Shown: positions 26,954 to 40,480 of the stretch, piece by piece | How the letters are laid out: each line of letters opens with the position of its first letter | How positions within the stretch are numbered: position 1 is the first letter of the stretch | Assembly: GCA_964019155.1 (NCBI GenBank) | Contig: OZ025245.1 | Location: 6,635,223-6,699,222, forward strand | Length of the DNA stretch: 64,000 nt | Direction of reading: 5' to 3' | Origin: Osedax fenrisi | Lineage: Eukaryota; Annelida; Polychaeta; Sabellida; Siboglinidae | The notes under the pieces: model-generated | The model's database searches: none | Told to the model about the DNA's origin: nothing | What the model saw: only the letters and a program-made list of their open reading frames with translations | Translations under genes and position numbers: made by a program

Positions 26954-29489
26954 ACATTAAATACATATTATCTTATATAAGCATATGAATACATGAAATA
27001 TTTGGAATGTGACACTTATACTGTTGATTTGTGGCACTGGATTGATATGGCTCCCTTAATAAATATGTCCGTATATAGTTGGCAGGAATGTTACAACATT
27101 GTATGTCTCACTATAGATTGGCAGATTTGTTATTGTTGATGTTACATTAACTGTGCGCCTACGGGTATGCCTAGTCCTCATGTCTACGTATCATTTGTCA
27201 CCACTTCTATTATTCCAGGATTCGATACAACATATTTGCTAATTAAGTTTAGTAGATGTATACTTTTTTTTTGTTTAATTTTTTTTTCAAATTCATTTTA
27301 ATCTTTTATAAAAAATATATTTGTTCTTAATTATATATTTTTTTATCATATGTGTACTCTGGGGTACCCCTTTTTATTTAAGTTTTATTTAAGTTTTATT
27401 TATTTTATTTTAATAAATTATCCAATATATAAATAATTACGGTATTAATAATTTATTAATAATTTGTATAGTATATAAGTTATTATATTTAAAAACAGAA
27501 TTACAATTTTAGTATTTATAAAAAAATTATTTATTTATAATTTTTATTCTTAACCTTTATTTTTTATTTTACTTTCAAAATTTATTATACATACATTAAA
27601 TACATATTATCTTATATAAGCATATGAATACATGAAATATTTGGAATGTGACACTTATACTGTTGATTTGTGGCACTGGATTGATATGGCTCCCTTAATA
27701 AATATGTCCGTATATAGTTGGCAGGAATGTTACAACATTGTATGTCTCACTATAGATTGGCAGATTTGTTATTGTTGATGTTCCATTAACTGTGCGCCTA
27801 CGGGTATGCCTAGTCCTCATGTCTACGTATCATTTGTCACCACTTCTATTATTCCAGGATTCGATACAACATATTTGCTAATTAAGTTTAGTATACTTTT
27901 TTTTTGTTTAATTTTTTTTTCAAATTAATTTTAATCTTTTATAAAAAATATATTTGTTCTTAATTATATATTTTTTTATCATATGTGTACTCTGGGGTAC
28001 CCCTTTTTATTTAAGTTTTATTTAAGTTTTATTTATTTTATTTTAATAAATTATCCAATATATATAAATAATTACGGTATTAATGATTTATTAATAATTT
28101 GTATAGTATATAAGTTATTATATTTAAAAACAGAATTACAATTTTAGTATTTATAAAAAAATTATTTATTTATAATTTTTATTCTTAACCTTTATTTTTT
28201 ATTTTACTTTCAAAATTTATGATACATACATTAAATACATATTATCTTATATAAGCATATGAATACATGAAATATTTGGAATGTGACACTTATACTGTTG
28301 ATTTGTGGCACTGGATTGATATGGCTCCCTTAATAAATATGTCCGTATATAGTTGACAGGAATGTTACAACATTGTATGTCTCACTATAGATTGGCAGAT
28401 TTGTTATTGTTGATGTTCCATTAACTGTGCGCCTACGGGTATGCCTAGTCCTCATGTCTACGTATCATTTGTCACCACTTCTATTATTCCAGGATTCGAT
28501 ACAACATATTTGCTAATTAAGTTTAGTAGATGTATACTTTTTTTTTGTTTAATTTTTTTTTCAAATTAATTTTAATCTTTTATAAAAAATATATTTGTTC
28601 TTAATTATATATTTTTTATCATATGTGTACTCTGGGGTACCCCTTTTTATTTAAGTTTTATTTAAGTTTTATTTATTTTATTTTAATAAATTATCCAATA
28701 TATAAATAATTACGGTATTAATAATTTATTAATAATTTGTATAGTATATAAGTTATTATATTTAAAAACAGAATTACAATTTTAGTATTTATAAAAAAAT
28801 TATTTATTTATAATTTTTATTCTTAACCTTTATTTTTTATTTTACTTTCAAAAATTATTATACATACATTAAATACATATTATCTTATATAAGCATATGA
28901 ATACATGAAATATTTGGAATGTGACACTTATACTGTTGATTTGTGGCACTGGATTGATATGGCTCCCTTAATAAATATGTCCGTATATAGTTGACAGGAA
29001 TGTTACAACATTGTATGTCTCACTATAGATTGGCAGATTTGTTATTGTTGATGTTCCATTAACTGTGCGCCTACGGGTATGCCTAGTCCTCATGTCTACG
29101 TATCATTTGTCACCACTTCTATTATTCCAGGATTCGATACAACATATTTGCTAATTAAGTTTAGTATACTTTTTTTTTGTTTAATTTTTTTTTCAAATTA
29201 ATTTTAATCTTTTATAAAAAATATATTTGTTCTTAATTATATATTTTTTTATCATATGTGTACTCTGGGGTACCCCTTTTTATTTAAGTTTTATTTATTT
29301 TATTTTAATAAATTATCCAGTATATATAAATAATTACGGTATTAATAATTTATTAATAATTTGTATAGTATATAAGTTATTATATTTAAAAACAGAATTA
29401 CAATTTTAGTATTTATAAAAAAATTATTTATTTATAATTTTTATTCTTAACCTTTATTTTTTATTTTACTTTCAAAATTTATTATACAT
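26954..29489 (+). repeat. Satellite higher-order repeat, third 2,536-bp tetramer block
   Basis: Lengths 639-635-638-624 and the diagnostic TTAATGATT / TTATGATACATAC unit match the blocks at 18694-23765, although about 3.2 kb of other monomer types separates them. Two adjacent units here share a private change (AGTTGACAGGAATG, near 28354 and 28991), showing later local exchange. Confidence 0.8.
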
Positions 29490-31403
29490 ACATTAAATAC
29501 ATATTATCTTATATAAGCATATGAATACATGACATATTTGGAATGTGACACTTATACTATTGATTTGTGGCACTGGATTGATATGGCTCCCTTAATAAAT
29601 ATGTCCGTATATAGTTGGCAGGAATGTTACAACATTGTATGTCTCACTATAGATTGGCAGATTTGTTATTGTTGATGTTCCATTAACTGTGCGCCTACGG
29701 GTATGCCTAGTCCTCATGTCTACGTATCATTTGTCACCACTTCTATTATTCCAGGATTCGATACAACATATTTTCTAATTAAGTTTAGTAGATGTATACT
29801 TTTTTTTTGTTTAATTTTTTTTTCAAATTAATTTTAATCTTTTATAAAAAATATATTTGTTCTTAATTATATATTTTTTTTATCATATGTGTACTCTGGG
29901 GTACCCCTTTTTATTTAAGTTTTATTTAAGTTTTATTTATTTTATTTTAATAAATTATCCAATATATATAAATAATTACGGTATTAATAATTTATTAATA
30001 ATTTTTATAGTATATAAGTTATTATATTTAAAAACAGAATTACAATTTTAGTATTTATAAAAAAATTATTTATTTATAATTTTTATTCTTAACCTTTATT
30101 TTTTATTTTACTTTCAAAATTTATTATACATACATTAAATACATATTATCTTATATAAGCATATGAATACATGAAATATTTGGAATGTGACACTTATACT
30201 GTTGATTTGTGGCACTGGATTGATATGGCTCCCTTAATAAATATGTCCGTATATAGTTGGCAGGAATGTTACAACATTGTATGTCTCACTATAGATTGGC
30301 AGATTTGTTATTGTTGATGTTCCATTAACTGTGCGCCTACGGGTATGCCTAGTCCTCATGTCTACGTATCATTTGTCACCACTTCTATTATTCCAGGATT
30401 CGATACAACATATTTGCTAATTAAGTTTAGTATACTTTTTTTTGTTTAATTTTTTTTTCAAATTCATTTTAATCTTTTATAAAAAATATATTTGTTCTTA
30501 ATTATATATTTTTTTATCATATGTGTACTCTGGGGTACCCCTTTTTATTTAAGTTTTATTTAAGTTTTATTTATTTTATTTTAATAAATTATCCAATATA
30601 TAAATAATTACGGTATTAATAATTTATTAATAATTTGTATAGTATATAAGTTATTATATTTAAAAACAGAATTACAATTTTAGTATTTATAAAAAAATTA
30701 TTTATTTATAATTTTTATTCTTAACCTTTATTTTTTATTTTACTTTCAAAATTTATTATACATACATTAAATACATATTATCTTATATAAGCATATGAAT
30801 ACATGAAATATTTGGAATGTGACACTTATACTGTTGATTTGTGGCACTGGATTGATATGGCTCCCTTAATAAATATGTCCGTATATAGTTGGCAGGAATG
30901 TTACAACATTGTATATCTCACTATAGATTGGCAGATTTGTTATTGTTGATGTTCCATTAACTGTGCGCCTACGGGTATGCCTAGTCCTCATGTCTACGTA
31001 TCATTTGTCACCACTTCTATTATTCCAGGATTCGATACAACATATTTGCTAATTAAGTTTAGTAGATGTATACTTTTTTTTTGTTTAATTTTTTTTTAAA
31101 ATTAATTATAATCTTTTATAAAAAATATATTTGTTCTTAATTATATATTTTTTATCATATGTGTACTCTGGGGTACCCCTTTTTATTTAAGTTTTATTTA
31201 AGTTTTATTTATTTTATTTTAATAAATTATCCAATATATATAAATAATTACGGTATTAATAATTTATTAATAATTTGTATAGTATATAAGTTATTATATT
31301 TAAAAACAGAATTACAATTTTAGTATTTATAAAAAAATTATTTATTTATAATTTTTATTCTTAACCTTTATTTTTTATTTTACTTTCAAAATTTATTATA
31401 CAT

Positions 31404-33966
31404 ACATTAAATACATATTATCTTATATAAGCATATGAATACATGACATATTTGGAATGTGACACTTATACTGTTGATTTGTGGCACTGTATTGATATGG
31501 CTCCCTTAATAAATATGTCCGTATATAGTTGGCAGGAATGTTACAACATTGTATGTCTCACTATAGATTGGCAGATTTGTTATTGTTGATGTTCCATTAA
31601 CTGTGCGCCTACGGGTATGCCTAGTCCTCATGTCTACGTATCATTTGTCACCACTTCTATTATTCCAGGATTCGATACAACATATTTGCTAATTAAGTTT
31701 AGTAGATGTATACTTTTTTTTTGTTTAATTTTTTTTTCAAATTAATTTTAATCTTTTATAAAAAATATATTTGTTCTTAATTATATATTTTTTTATCATA
31801 TGTGTACTCTGGGGTACCCCTTTTTATTTAAGTTTTATTTAAGTTTTATTTATTTTATTTTAATAAATTATCCAATATATATAAATAATTACGGTATTAA
31901 TAATTTATTAATAATTTGTATAGTATATAAGTTATTATATTTAAAAATAGAATTACAATTTTAGTATTTATAAAAAAATTATTTATTTATAATTTTTATT
32001 CTTAACCTTTATTTTTTATTTTACTTTCAAAATTTATTATACATACATTAAATACATATTATCTTATATAAGCATATGAATACATGAAATATTTGGAATG
32101 TGACACTTATACTATTGATTTGTGGCACTGGATTGATATGGCTCCCTTAATAAATATGTCCGTATATAGTTGGCAGGAATGTTACAACATTGTATGTCTC
32201 ACTATAGATTGGCAGATTTGTTATTGTTGATGTTCCATTAACTGTGCGCCTACGGGTATGCCTAGTCCTCATGTCTACGTATCATTTGTCACCACTTCTA
32301 TTATTCCAGGATTCGATACAACATATTTTCTAATTAAGTTTAGTAGATGTATACTTTTTTTTTGTTTAATTTTTTTTTAAAATTAATTATAAACTTTTAT
32401 AAAAAATATATTTGTTCTTAATTATATATTTTTTATCATATGTGTACTCTGGGGTACCCCTTTTTATTTAAGTTTTATTTAAGTTTTATTTATTTTATTT
32501 TAATAAATTATCCAATATATATAAATAATTACGGTATTAATAATTTATTAATAATTTGTATAGTATATAAGTTATTATATTTAAAAACAGAATTACAATT
32601 TTAGTATTTATAAAAAAATTATTTATTTATAATTTTTATTCTTAACCTTTATTTTTTATTTTACTTTCAAAATTTATTATACATACATTAAATACATATT
32701 ATCTTATATAAGCATATGAATACATGACATATTTGGAATGTGACACTTATACTGTTGATTTGTGGCACTGTATTGATATGGCTCCCTTAATAAATATGTC
32801 CGTATATAGTTGGCAGGAATGTTACAACATTGTATGTCTCACTATAGATTGGCAGATTTGTTATTGTTGATGTTCCATTAACTGTGCGCCTACGGGTATG
32901 CCTAGTCCTCATGTCTACGTATCATTTGTCACCACTTCTATTATTCCAGGATTCGATACAACATATTTGCTAATTAAGTTTAGTAGATGTATACTTTTTT
33001 TTTGTTTAATTTTTTTTTCAAATTAATTTTAATCTTTTATAAAAAATATATTTGTTCTTAATTATATATTTTTTTATCATATGTGTACTCTGGGGTACCC
33101 CTTTTTATTTAAGTTTTATTTAAGTTTTATTTATTTTATTTTAATAAATTATCCAATATATATAAATAATTACGGTATTAATAATTTATTAATAATTTGT
33201 ATAGTATATAAGTTATTATATTTAAAAATAGAATTACAATTTTAGTATTTATAAAAAAATTATTTATTTATAATTTTTATTCTTAACCTTTATTTTTTAT
33301 TTTACTTTCAAAATTTATTATACATACATTAAATACATATTATCTTATATAAGCATATGAATACATGAAATATTTGGAATGTGACACTTATACTATTGAT
33401 TTGTGGCACTGGATTGATATGGCTCCCTTAATAAATATGTCCGTATATAGTTGGCAGGAATGTTACAACATTGTATGTCTCACTATAGATTGGCAGATTT
33501 GTTATTGTTGATGTTCCATTAACTGTGCGCCTACGGGTATGCCTAGTCCTCATGTCTACGTATCATTTGTCACCACTTCTATTATTCCAGGATTCGATAC
33601 AACATATTTTCTAATTAAGTTTAGTAGATGTATACTTTTTTTTTGTTTAATTTTTTTTTCAAATTAATTTTAATCTTTTATAAAAAATATATTTGTTCTT
33701 AATTATATATTTTTTTATCATATGTGTACTCTGGGGTACCCCTTTTTATTTAAGTTTTATTTAAGTTTTATTTATTTTATTTTAATAAATTATCCAATAT
33801 ATATAAATAATTACGGTATTAATAATTTATTAATAATTTTTATAGTATATAAGTTATTATATTTAAAAACAGAATTACAATTTTAGTATTTATAAAAAAA
33901 TTATTTATTTATAATTTTTATTCTTAACCTTTATTTTTTATTTTACTTTCAAAATTTATTATACAT
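31404..33966 (+). repeat. Satellite dimer higher-order repeat, 1,281-bp period
   Basis: Units at 31404 and 32685 both carry GGCACTGTATTGATATGG and GACATATTTGG. Units at 32045 and 33326 both carry CTATTG and TTTTCTAAT. The spacing is exactly 1,281 bp for both pairs. The preceding unit at 30764 shares the AAAATTAATTATAA variant with the unit at 32045, so the dimer pattern may extend upstream. Confidence 0.8.
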
Positions 33967-35566
33967 ACATTAAATACATATTATCTTATATAAGCATATG
34001 AATACATGAAATATTTGGAATGTGACACTTATACTGTTGATTTGTGGCACTGGATTGATATGGCTCCCTTAATAAATATGTCCGTATATAGTTGGCAGGA
34101 ATGTTACAACATTGTATGTCTCACTATAGATTGGCAGATTTGTTATTGTTGATGTTCCATTAACTGTGCGCCTACGGGTATGCCTAGTCCTCATGTCTAC
34201 GTATCATTTGTCACCACTTCTATTATTCCAGGATTCGATACAACATATTTGCTAATTAAGTTTAGTAGATGTATACTTTTTTTTTGTTTAATTTTTTTTT
34301 CAAATTAATTTTAATCTTTTATAAAAAATCTATTTGTTCTTAATTATATATTTTTTATCATATGTGTACTCTGGGGTACCCCTTTTTATTTAAGTTTTAT
34401 TTAAGTTTTATTTATTTTATTTTAATAAATTGTCCAATATATATAAATAATTACGGTATTAATAATTTATTAATAATTTGTATAGTATATAAGTTATTAT
34501 ATTTAAAAACAGAATTACAATTTTAGTATTTATAAAAAAATTATTTATTTATAATTTTTATTCTTAACCTTTATTTTTTATTTTACTTTCAAAATTTATT
34601 ATACATACATTAAATACATATTATCTTATATAAGCATATGAATACATGAAATATTTGGAATGTGACACTTATACTGTTGATTTGTGGCACTGGATTGATA
34701 TGGCTCCCTTAATAAATATGTCCGTATATAGTTGGCAGGAATGTTACAACATTGTATGTCTCACTATAGATTGGCAGATTTGTTATTGTTGATGTTCCAT
34801 TAACTGTGCGCCTACGGGTATGCCTAGTCCTCATGTCTACGTATCATTTGTCACCACTTCTATTATTCCAGGATTCGATACAACATATTTGCTAATTAAG
34901 TTTAGTAGATGTATACTTTTTTTTTGTTTAATTTTTTTTTCAAATTAATTTTAATCTTTTATAAAAAATATATTTGTTCTTAATTATATATTTTTTTATC
35001 ATATGTGTACTCTGGGGTACCCCTTTTTATTTAAGTTTTATTTAAGTTTTATTTATTTTATTTTAATAAATTATCCAATATATATAAATAATTACGGTAT
35101 TAATGATTTATTAATAATTTGTATAGTATATAAGTTATTATATTTAAAAACAGAATTACAATTTTAGTATTTATAAAAAAATTATTTATTTATAATTTTT
35201 ATTCTTAACCTTTATTTTTTATTTTACTTTCAAAATTTATGATACATACATTAAATACATATTATCTTATATAAGCATATGAATACATGAAATATTTGGA
35301 ATGTGACACTTATACTGTTGATTTGTGGCACTGGATTGATATGGCTCCCTTAATAAATATGTCCGTATATAGTTGGCAGGAATGTTACAACATTGTATGT
35401 CTCACTATAGATTGGCAGATTTGTTATTGTTGATGTTCCATTAACTGTGCGCCTACGGGTATGCCTAGTCCTCATGTCTACGTATCATTTGTCACCACTT
35501 CTATTATTCCAGGATTCTATACATCATATTTGCTAATTAAGTTTAGTAGATGTATACTTTTTTTTT

Positions 35567-35700
35567 CAAATTAATTTTAATATTTGATTCCCATGTTAGC
35601 ATCTAAAACAAAGTATAAAATATAATCGATACATTTTTCATAATTGTAATATAATATTTATAAAAGAGTCTAAATATTGATCATAGTTTATGTCAATTTT

Positions 35701-35741
<41 letters not shown>

Positions 35742-36389
35742 GTGTATGTTACTATTGATTATTAATACTGTTTTTAATTGTTTTAATTCTGATACTGTTT
35801 TTTATTATTTTAATACTTTTAATTTTTAATACTGTTTAGTTTTTTATTAGTTATGTAAAGTTAAATATATAAAACATAAAATTTGTAAAATAAATATAAA
35901 ATAGTTTTGATAAATAGTAATTTTTTTTTAATTTTTAAACATTTAATACTGTTTTTGTTTTAGTTTTTAATACTTCTAATTTATAATACTTTTTTTTATA
36001 GTTATATAATGTAAAATATATAAAATTGTAATATATGTAAAAATGTAAAATTTATATGCAGAAATACCTATTTAATACTGATTTTTTAATAATGTTTTAT
36101 AATACAAAATATTTGTTTAATTTACAATATAATATTTGAGAAAATAATATATTTTTAATAGTATTAAACATATCACCTCAAAAATATATATCAGTGTTAT
36201 ATTTTATATTTTATATTGGTTAATGAAAAATAATTTTATAATTTTTTCAATTGATTTATATTTGTTATTTTATTTTTTTTAAGAATATTACCAACTATTA
36301 TATCATTATAATACTTTATACCTTTAAAGAATATTGTATTTTGGTATTTTGTAGTTTTCATTAATGGTAAAATAAATCTATCATTACGT
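35567..36389. other. AT-rich sequence with (TA)n and degenerate TAATACTG repeats
   Basis: A clean (TA)n run occupies 35702-35738. From 35765 to 36080 a degenerate word TAATACTGTTTTT recurs irregularly. This may be the 3' untranslated end of the minus-strand LINE next door, but no tail or target duplication identifies the boundary. Confidence 0.5.
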
Positions 36390-37400
36390 TTATTTAATAA
36401 ATTTTAAAATATTCATTAAAATCAATTTTGTAATTTTTATTTAGCAATTTATAAATTAATTTAGTTGTATTTGATAATCTGATTAAAGGTAATAGATTTA
36501 AATTTAAAATTTGTTTGTTATTAATTCTGATAATTTTTTTTGCAATAACATAATAATATTTATATTTGATTTATAGGTATTTCCCCATATTTCTATGCCA
36601 TAAGAAATATTAGATACAAAAAAAATAGTTATATAATAAAATAATATTTTCAGAACTTTAAAACGAAACTTTTTTCATAAAATATATTATTGTTGATAAT
36701 TGTGTTGCTAGATAATCTATATGTTCTTTAAAAGTTAAATGTTGATCTAAAATTAATCCTAGAAATTTGTAACTACCTACAATTTCAATTTTAGATTTTC
36801 CAATATATATCTTTTAATATTCTAGCATTCATAAAAGGTAACAATGTTTTTTCAATATTTAGTTTCAGTTTATTGATATTGAACCAATATACTAATTTAT
36901 CAATATAAAATTGTAGGTATTTAATTAATAATTAATTATTGTCTACATATATTGTAAGTGATGTATCATCTGAATATAAGTTTAGATTAATATTGACTGC
37001 ATCTTTCAAAATAGGTGGCATATATTCCTTATGATATATCATTAATAAATAATATAAAAAAGAGGCCCAAGAACTGATCCTTGGTGTACTCCATATTCTA
37101 CATAATCCTTCAATGATAATGAATTATTTATTCTTGTAAAAATAGATTTTTTATAAATAAATTTTTAAAAATGCTTTCATTTTAACTCTGAATCCATACG
37201 ATTCTAATTTATCAATTAATATATTATGATCTACGACATCAAAATATATTTTAAGATCTACAAATATTGTTGCTACTTTTTGAACCCTATCGTGTTTTAT
37301 ATTTGTCTTGATTTTATTCTTTAATTTGTTATATCTATTTAGTATAGATATAAAATTAGTAGATTTATAAGCTGAATAATTTATTTTTATTTTCAATTGT
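36390..37400 (-). pseudogene. LINE reverse transcriptase relic
   Basis: Minus-strand translations, in changing frames, recover RT blocks in the right order from high to low coordinates. Near 37265 lies IFVDLKIYFDVVDHNIL (the F-DLS-AFD block, with the catalytic Asp in VDL). Near 37055-37100 lies VHQGSVLGPLFYILFIND. Near 36965-36985 lies LYSDDTSL, the YxDD active-site box. Near 36740-36790 lies YKFLGLILDQHLTFKEH. Near 36595 lies YGIEIWGN, with a terminal segment stopping near 36395. The order and motifs fit the CR1/Jockey group of non-LTR elements. Multiple frameshifts and stops show the copy is long dead. Codon content is AT-driven (many I, N, K, Y). Confidence 0.85.
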
Positions 37401-37689
37401 ATTCTTTAATTTATTAGTTAGCCAAGGATTATACGGGTTATTTATTTTGGCTTTTTTTTAATTAAAGGACAATTTTTTTTAACCATATCATTTAAAATAT
37501 TAATAAAATTATATTAACGATCTGTCATTTCCGATAATACATTTTGCCAGTTTATATTTATAAAATCATTTTTTAAATATTCAATATTTTGTTGATTACA
37601 ATTTCTAATATACATCACTTTATTATCACATTTTTTAACCCGAGAAAATGATGTAAATATAAAAAATAAAATACAATTATCTGTTATAT

Positions 37690-38570
37690 CAATTGATATA
37701 CAATTGATACATACAATTGATGGTTAATTAAACCATTAATGGTTCCATTATGTGTTATATGATCACTATTCGAAATTATATTATCGATTGTTGAGTTGGA
37801 ATAATGAGTTGGTATTATTATCATGGATGTTAATCCTAATTGTGTGAGTATATATTTAAAATGATTAGAAATTAATGAACATTTTGATAAATCTATATTA
37901 AAATCACCACATAAAGATATATATTTCATTATTTAAAAATGTGTAATATATATTGTAAAATAAATCATTAAAACAATCGATATTACTATTAGGAGATCTA
38001 TAAATTGCTGAGATTATTTGTATATTAGTTGTATTTTTTATTTGTATTGATAATATTTTAATATCATCTATAATAGAAATAGTTAATTCGTCTATTACAC
38101 ATACATCTAAAGATTTATTTGCAAGTATAAAAATGTACCCACCGCATTTTTTTAATTTTTAATATACGATTATTTAAAAATATATTATAATTATTAAAAT
38201 ATATTGATGGGTCATCAGTATTTATTAACCAAGTTTCAGTAAGAATTATTATATCTGGTTTATTATATAAATTATCAAGTAATATCAAAGTTATTAATAT
38301 TTTTATTAAAACTCCTTATATTAAATATAATGACTGATATATCTGTATTCAAATTATATATAAGGCTATTATAATCTTTAATATTATAATTCTTGCAAAT
38401 CATTATTAGTTTCACTAATTATATTAAATTTTATCATTTTGAAATTATTGTTAATAAATTTAACTTTATATACAATTTTATCAGATGATTTATCTTTAGC
38501 TTCTTGTAATAGTTTCTTTTGTATATTTAATTGATTTTTATAAAATTCATGTAATATTCCTATTTTATTA
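37690..38570 (-). pseudogene. LINE apurinic-type endonuclease relic
   Basis: Upstream of the RT on the same strand, decayed frames show the endonuclease/exonuclease/phosphatase signature: NIRSFNKNINNFDI near 38300, DIIILTETWL near 38240 (catalytic Glu), IYRSPNSN near 37990, then GDFNIDLSK near 37900, followed by a STIDNIISNS and NHQLY block near 37720-37780. Together with the downstream RT this is one 5'-truncated, minus-oriented element of at least 2.2 kb. It abuts the satellite at 35566 and a decayed satellite piece at 38580, suggesting insertion into the array. Confidence 0.85.
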
Positions 38571-38579
38571 TAAATTGTA

Positions 38580-38633
38580 TTATAGATTGTCAGATTTTGT
38601 ATTGTTGATGTTCCATCAACTGTGCGCCTACGA
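38580..38633 (+). repeat. Decayed satellite monomer fragment
   Basis: About 54 bases match the satellite core with roughly six differences: landmarks are TATAGATTG, TATTGTTGATGTTCCAT and AACTGTGCGCCTACG. Orientation is the same as the main array. It is the only satellite sequence to the right of the LINE and marks the former edge of the array. Confidence 0.85.
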
Positions 38634-39675
38634 GTAGTGGCGTCACAGTGTCTATAAAAGTGGGGGGGATATTTTCAAATAAAATTTATGACATTATTTA
38701 TTTAAACATGGATCTTCTCCATTCGGATTGCATAATAAATTGAAGCATTATACTATCATCAACTTCATTCAATAGTTCTTTGTGAACATGACATAACAGT
38801 GGATTGTTTAGTCGTTCGTTAAAGCGTCATTAAATACATTGAATTTCTCAGCCAAGTTTTCAATCTTCTTAGACCGCTGAACGAACGACGTTCGTCGAAC
38901 GTTCACATGTTACTGAGCTATTGTTTGCATATAAGAATACGAATAAGTTTAATAATATTAGGAAACAATAATTTTAAATTATCCTAATGATTAACATAAT
39001 CGAAACATTCGCTTATATTAGTAAAGTTATTTCTTTGGAATATTGATTTTTCCTAAAACAGCTCAACATTATCAAGTTCTGGATATTTTTCAATCTAAAA
39101 TAATAGCAGCAATAAATATCAATTTAATTTGTTATATATAATTGTATTATAATATAATATAATATATACATAGGTATAATTATAGGGTCCATGTATATTT
39201 TTTTAAATATTATTAACATATATTGGTATAATAATTGAACAAACAATAGTTTTACAATTATTAAATTTACTATACAAAAAACAATGATTTTATTACTCTA
39301 TTTCTATAATAAAGTCATAAAATAATTATTTTTGTATAGTTAATTTTATAATTAAATAATGGATTATAGACTGTATATATATATATATATATATATATTG
39401 GTATACCATTATCATCTGTACTATTTTTACCTCGTAAAGCAATATTTTAAGATAATAAAAATGCAATGGATGTTAAAATATGTTTTAAATCTATTTTTTT
39501 TTCTTCAATTGTTCATCTTGTTGAATATATAACAATGAAGTTATAGCTTTAATGTGGAATACTTCCATAGCATGGCTATATAATTCATACTTAGTGTGGT
39601 CTGAAAAACGAGATAATAATTTTTTTCCAATTTAAATAAACTTTACTTATAAATGCCAAATCAGAGCATTTAAAT
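38627..39675 (-). pseudogene. hAT transposase relic (ZMYM1-like), central and C-terminal part
   Basis: The outer end (AGTGGCGTCACAG, then a G-run near 38661) looks like a hAT terminal inverted repeat of the CAGTGGCG type. Going leftward on the minus strand, recognisable pieces are HTKYELYSHAMEVFH near 39570, then LKKKKIDLKHILTSIAF near 39490 and NIALRGKN near 39430. Near the end come NIIKLIRIL (about 38955), ERSFSGLRRLKTWLRNSM in mixed frames (about 38840-38900), and HVHKELLNEVDDS near 38760-38790, the hAT C-terminal dimerisation region. Frameshifts, stops and an inserted (TA)n block at 39360-39400 destroy it. The conserved catalytic middle part is largely missing. Confidence 0.75.
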
Positions 39676-39681
39676 AGTAAT

Positions 39682-39722
39682 TAATAATTAAATAATGGAT
39701 TATAGACTGTATACAGTATACA

Positions 39723-39815
<93 letters not shown>

Positions 39816-39825
39816 TGAGTATGTT
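39682..39825. repeat. Microsatellite (TA)n with duplicated flank
   Basis: A long TA dinucleotide tract is preceded by AATTAAATAATGGATTATAG and ACTGTATACAG. The same flank word plus a TA tract occurs at 39347-39397, inside the hAT relic, so the flank and microsatellite were copied together. Confidence 0.8.
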
Positions 39826-39939
39826 CATTCAAACAATTTGATATTAATTATGACAGGAATCCTGTTGTTTTTTCAACATTATAGATACCTGTAGACAATA
39901 TATTATTATTTAATAATGAGAAATAAAATAAATATATAT

Positions 39940-40480
39940 ATATATAGGGGAAAGTAACCTAATACGGACACTTTAACAATAAATGGTCAGCATTTTATGA
40001 CTATTTATTTTTATTCAAAAATTACAATATAGGGGACGGAAGGGTATTGTGGCCGATGCGGGTATTGTGGCCGATGCGGGTATTGTGGCCGATAACGATA
40101 TTTCAAGAACCATTATAGTTATCAAAAAATGATATATACGAAAAATGTAGATAATTGAATTCTAAGAATGATAGTGTACATCATTTTTTATTTATATCAA
40201 TATTAATTATTGATTTTCGCTTAGAGAAAAAAAATCAAATAATCGTAATTTTTATCGAAAAAAAACGTAAGGTTTACCTTATTTTATAGGCAAGTTATTG
40301 AATAAAATTATGTATTTTTAATATATTCAGTTAAGGTAATAAATAATATATCAAATTACATTTATAACAATATTCAATAATAACATAATGACATAGTAAT
40401 CTGTTATTTAAACCAACGAGTGCGATGCGGCAATTGTTGCCGGTGCGTGGTGGGTATTATGGCCGATTAATAACCAATCA
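39940..40480. mobile_element. Possible pogo/Tigger-type element end with 18-bp repeats
   Basis: GGGTATTGTGGCCGATGC is repeated three times at about 40031-40082, and a variant GGGTATTATGGCCGAT recurs near 40451. Upstream, GGGGAAAGTAACCTAATACG lies near 39947. Such G-rich stuttering at a terminus is seen in pogo/Tigger-like elements, and a pogo-like coding relic lies at 42300-42475. The second terminus was not located, so this link is inference. Confidence 0.4.

Larger units (their letters stand above)
9161..35566 (+). repeat. Large satellite array, ~624-642 bp monomer, 41 full and one partial copy
   Basis: Monomers counted from ACATTAAATACATATTATC start at 9161, 9793, 10433, 11075, 11708, 12348, 12981, 13619, 14243 and so on to 35248, with lengths of 624-642 bp. 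All are in the same orientation and visually near-identical. Each has a ~280-bp mixed-composition core (GACACTTATAC to ACAACATATTTGC), a T-rich stretch, the perfect palindrome GGGGTACCCC and an AT-rich tail. Length differences come from a few defined sites: presence of GATGTA before the T-run, one or two copies of AAGTTTTATTT, and TATA repeat number. Short open frames recurring in every unit start at TTG, not ATG, and are artefacts. The last copy lacks part of the T-run and ends near 35566, where a LINE begins. Function unknown; centromeric or heterochromatic satellite is a reasonable inference. Confidence 0.97.

Noticed and set aside
10800..30051. Recurrent 60-64-residue open frames in satellite monomers
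   Set aside because: They begin at TTG, are hydrophobic by AT composition, differ with each 1-2 bp indel, and recur only because the DNA repeats.
9161..35566. Hammerhead ribozyme in the satellite
   Set aside because: I looked for the CTGATGA and GAAA core on both strands of the monomer and did not find it.
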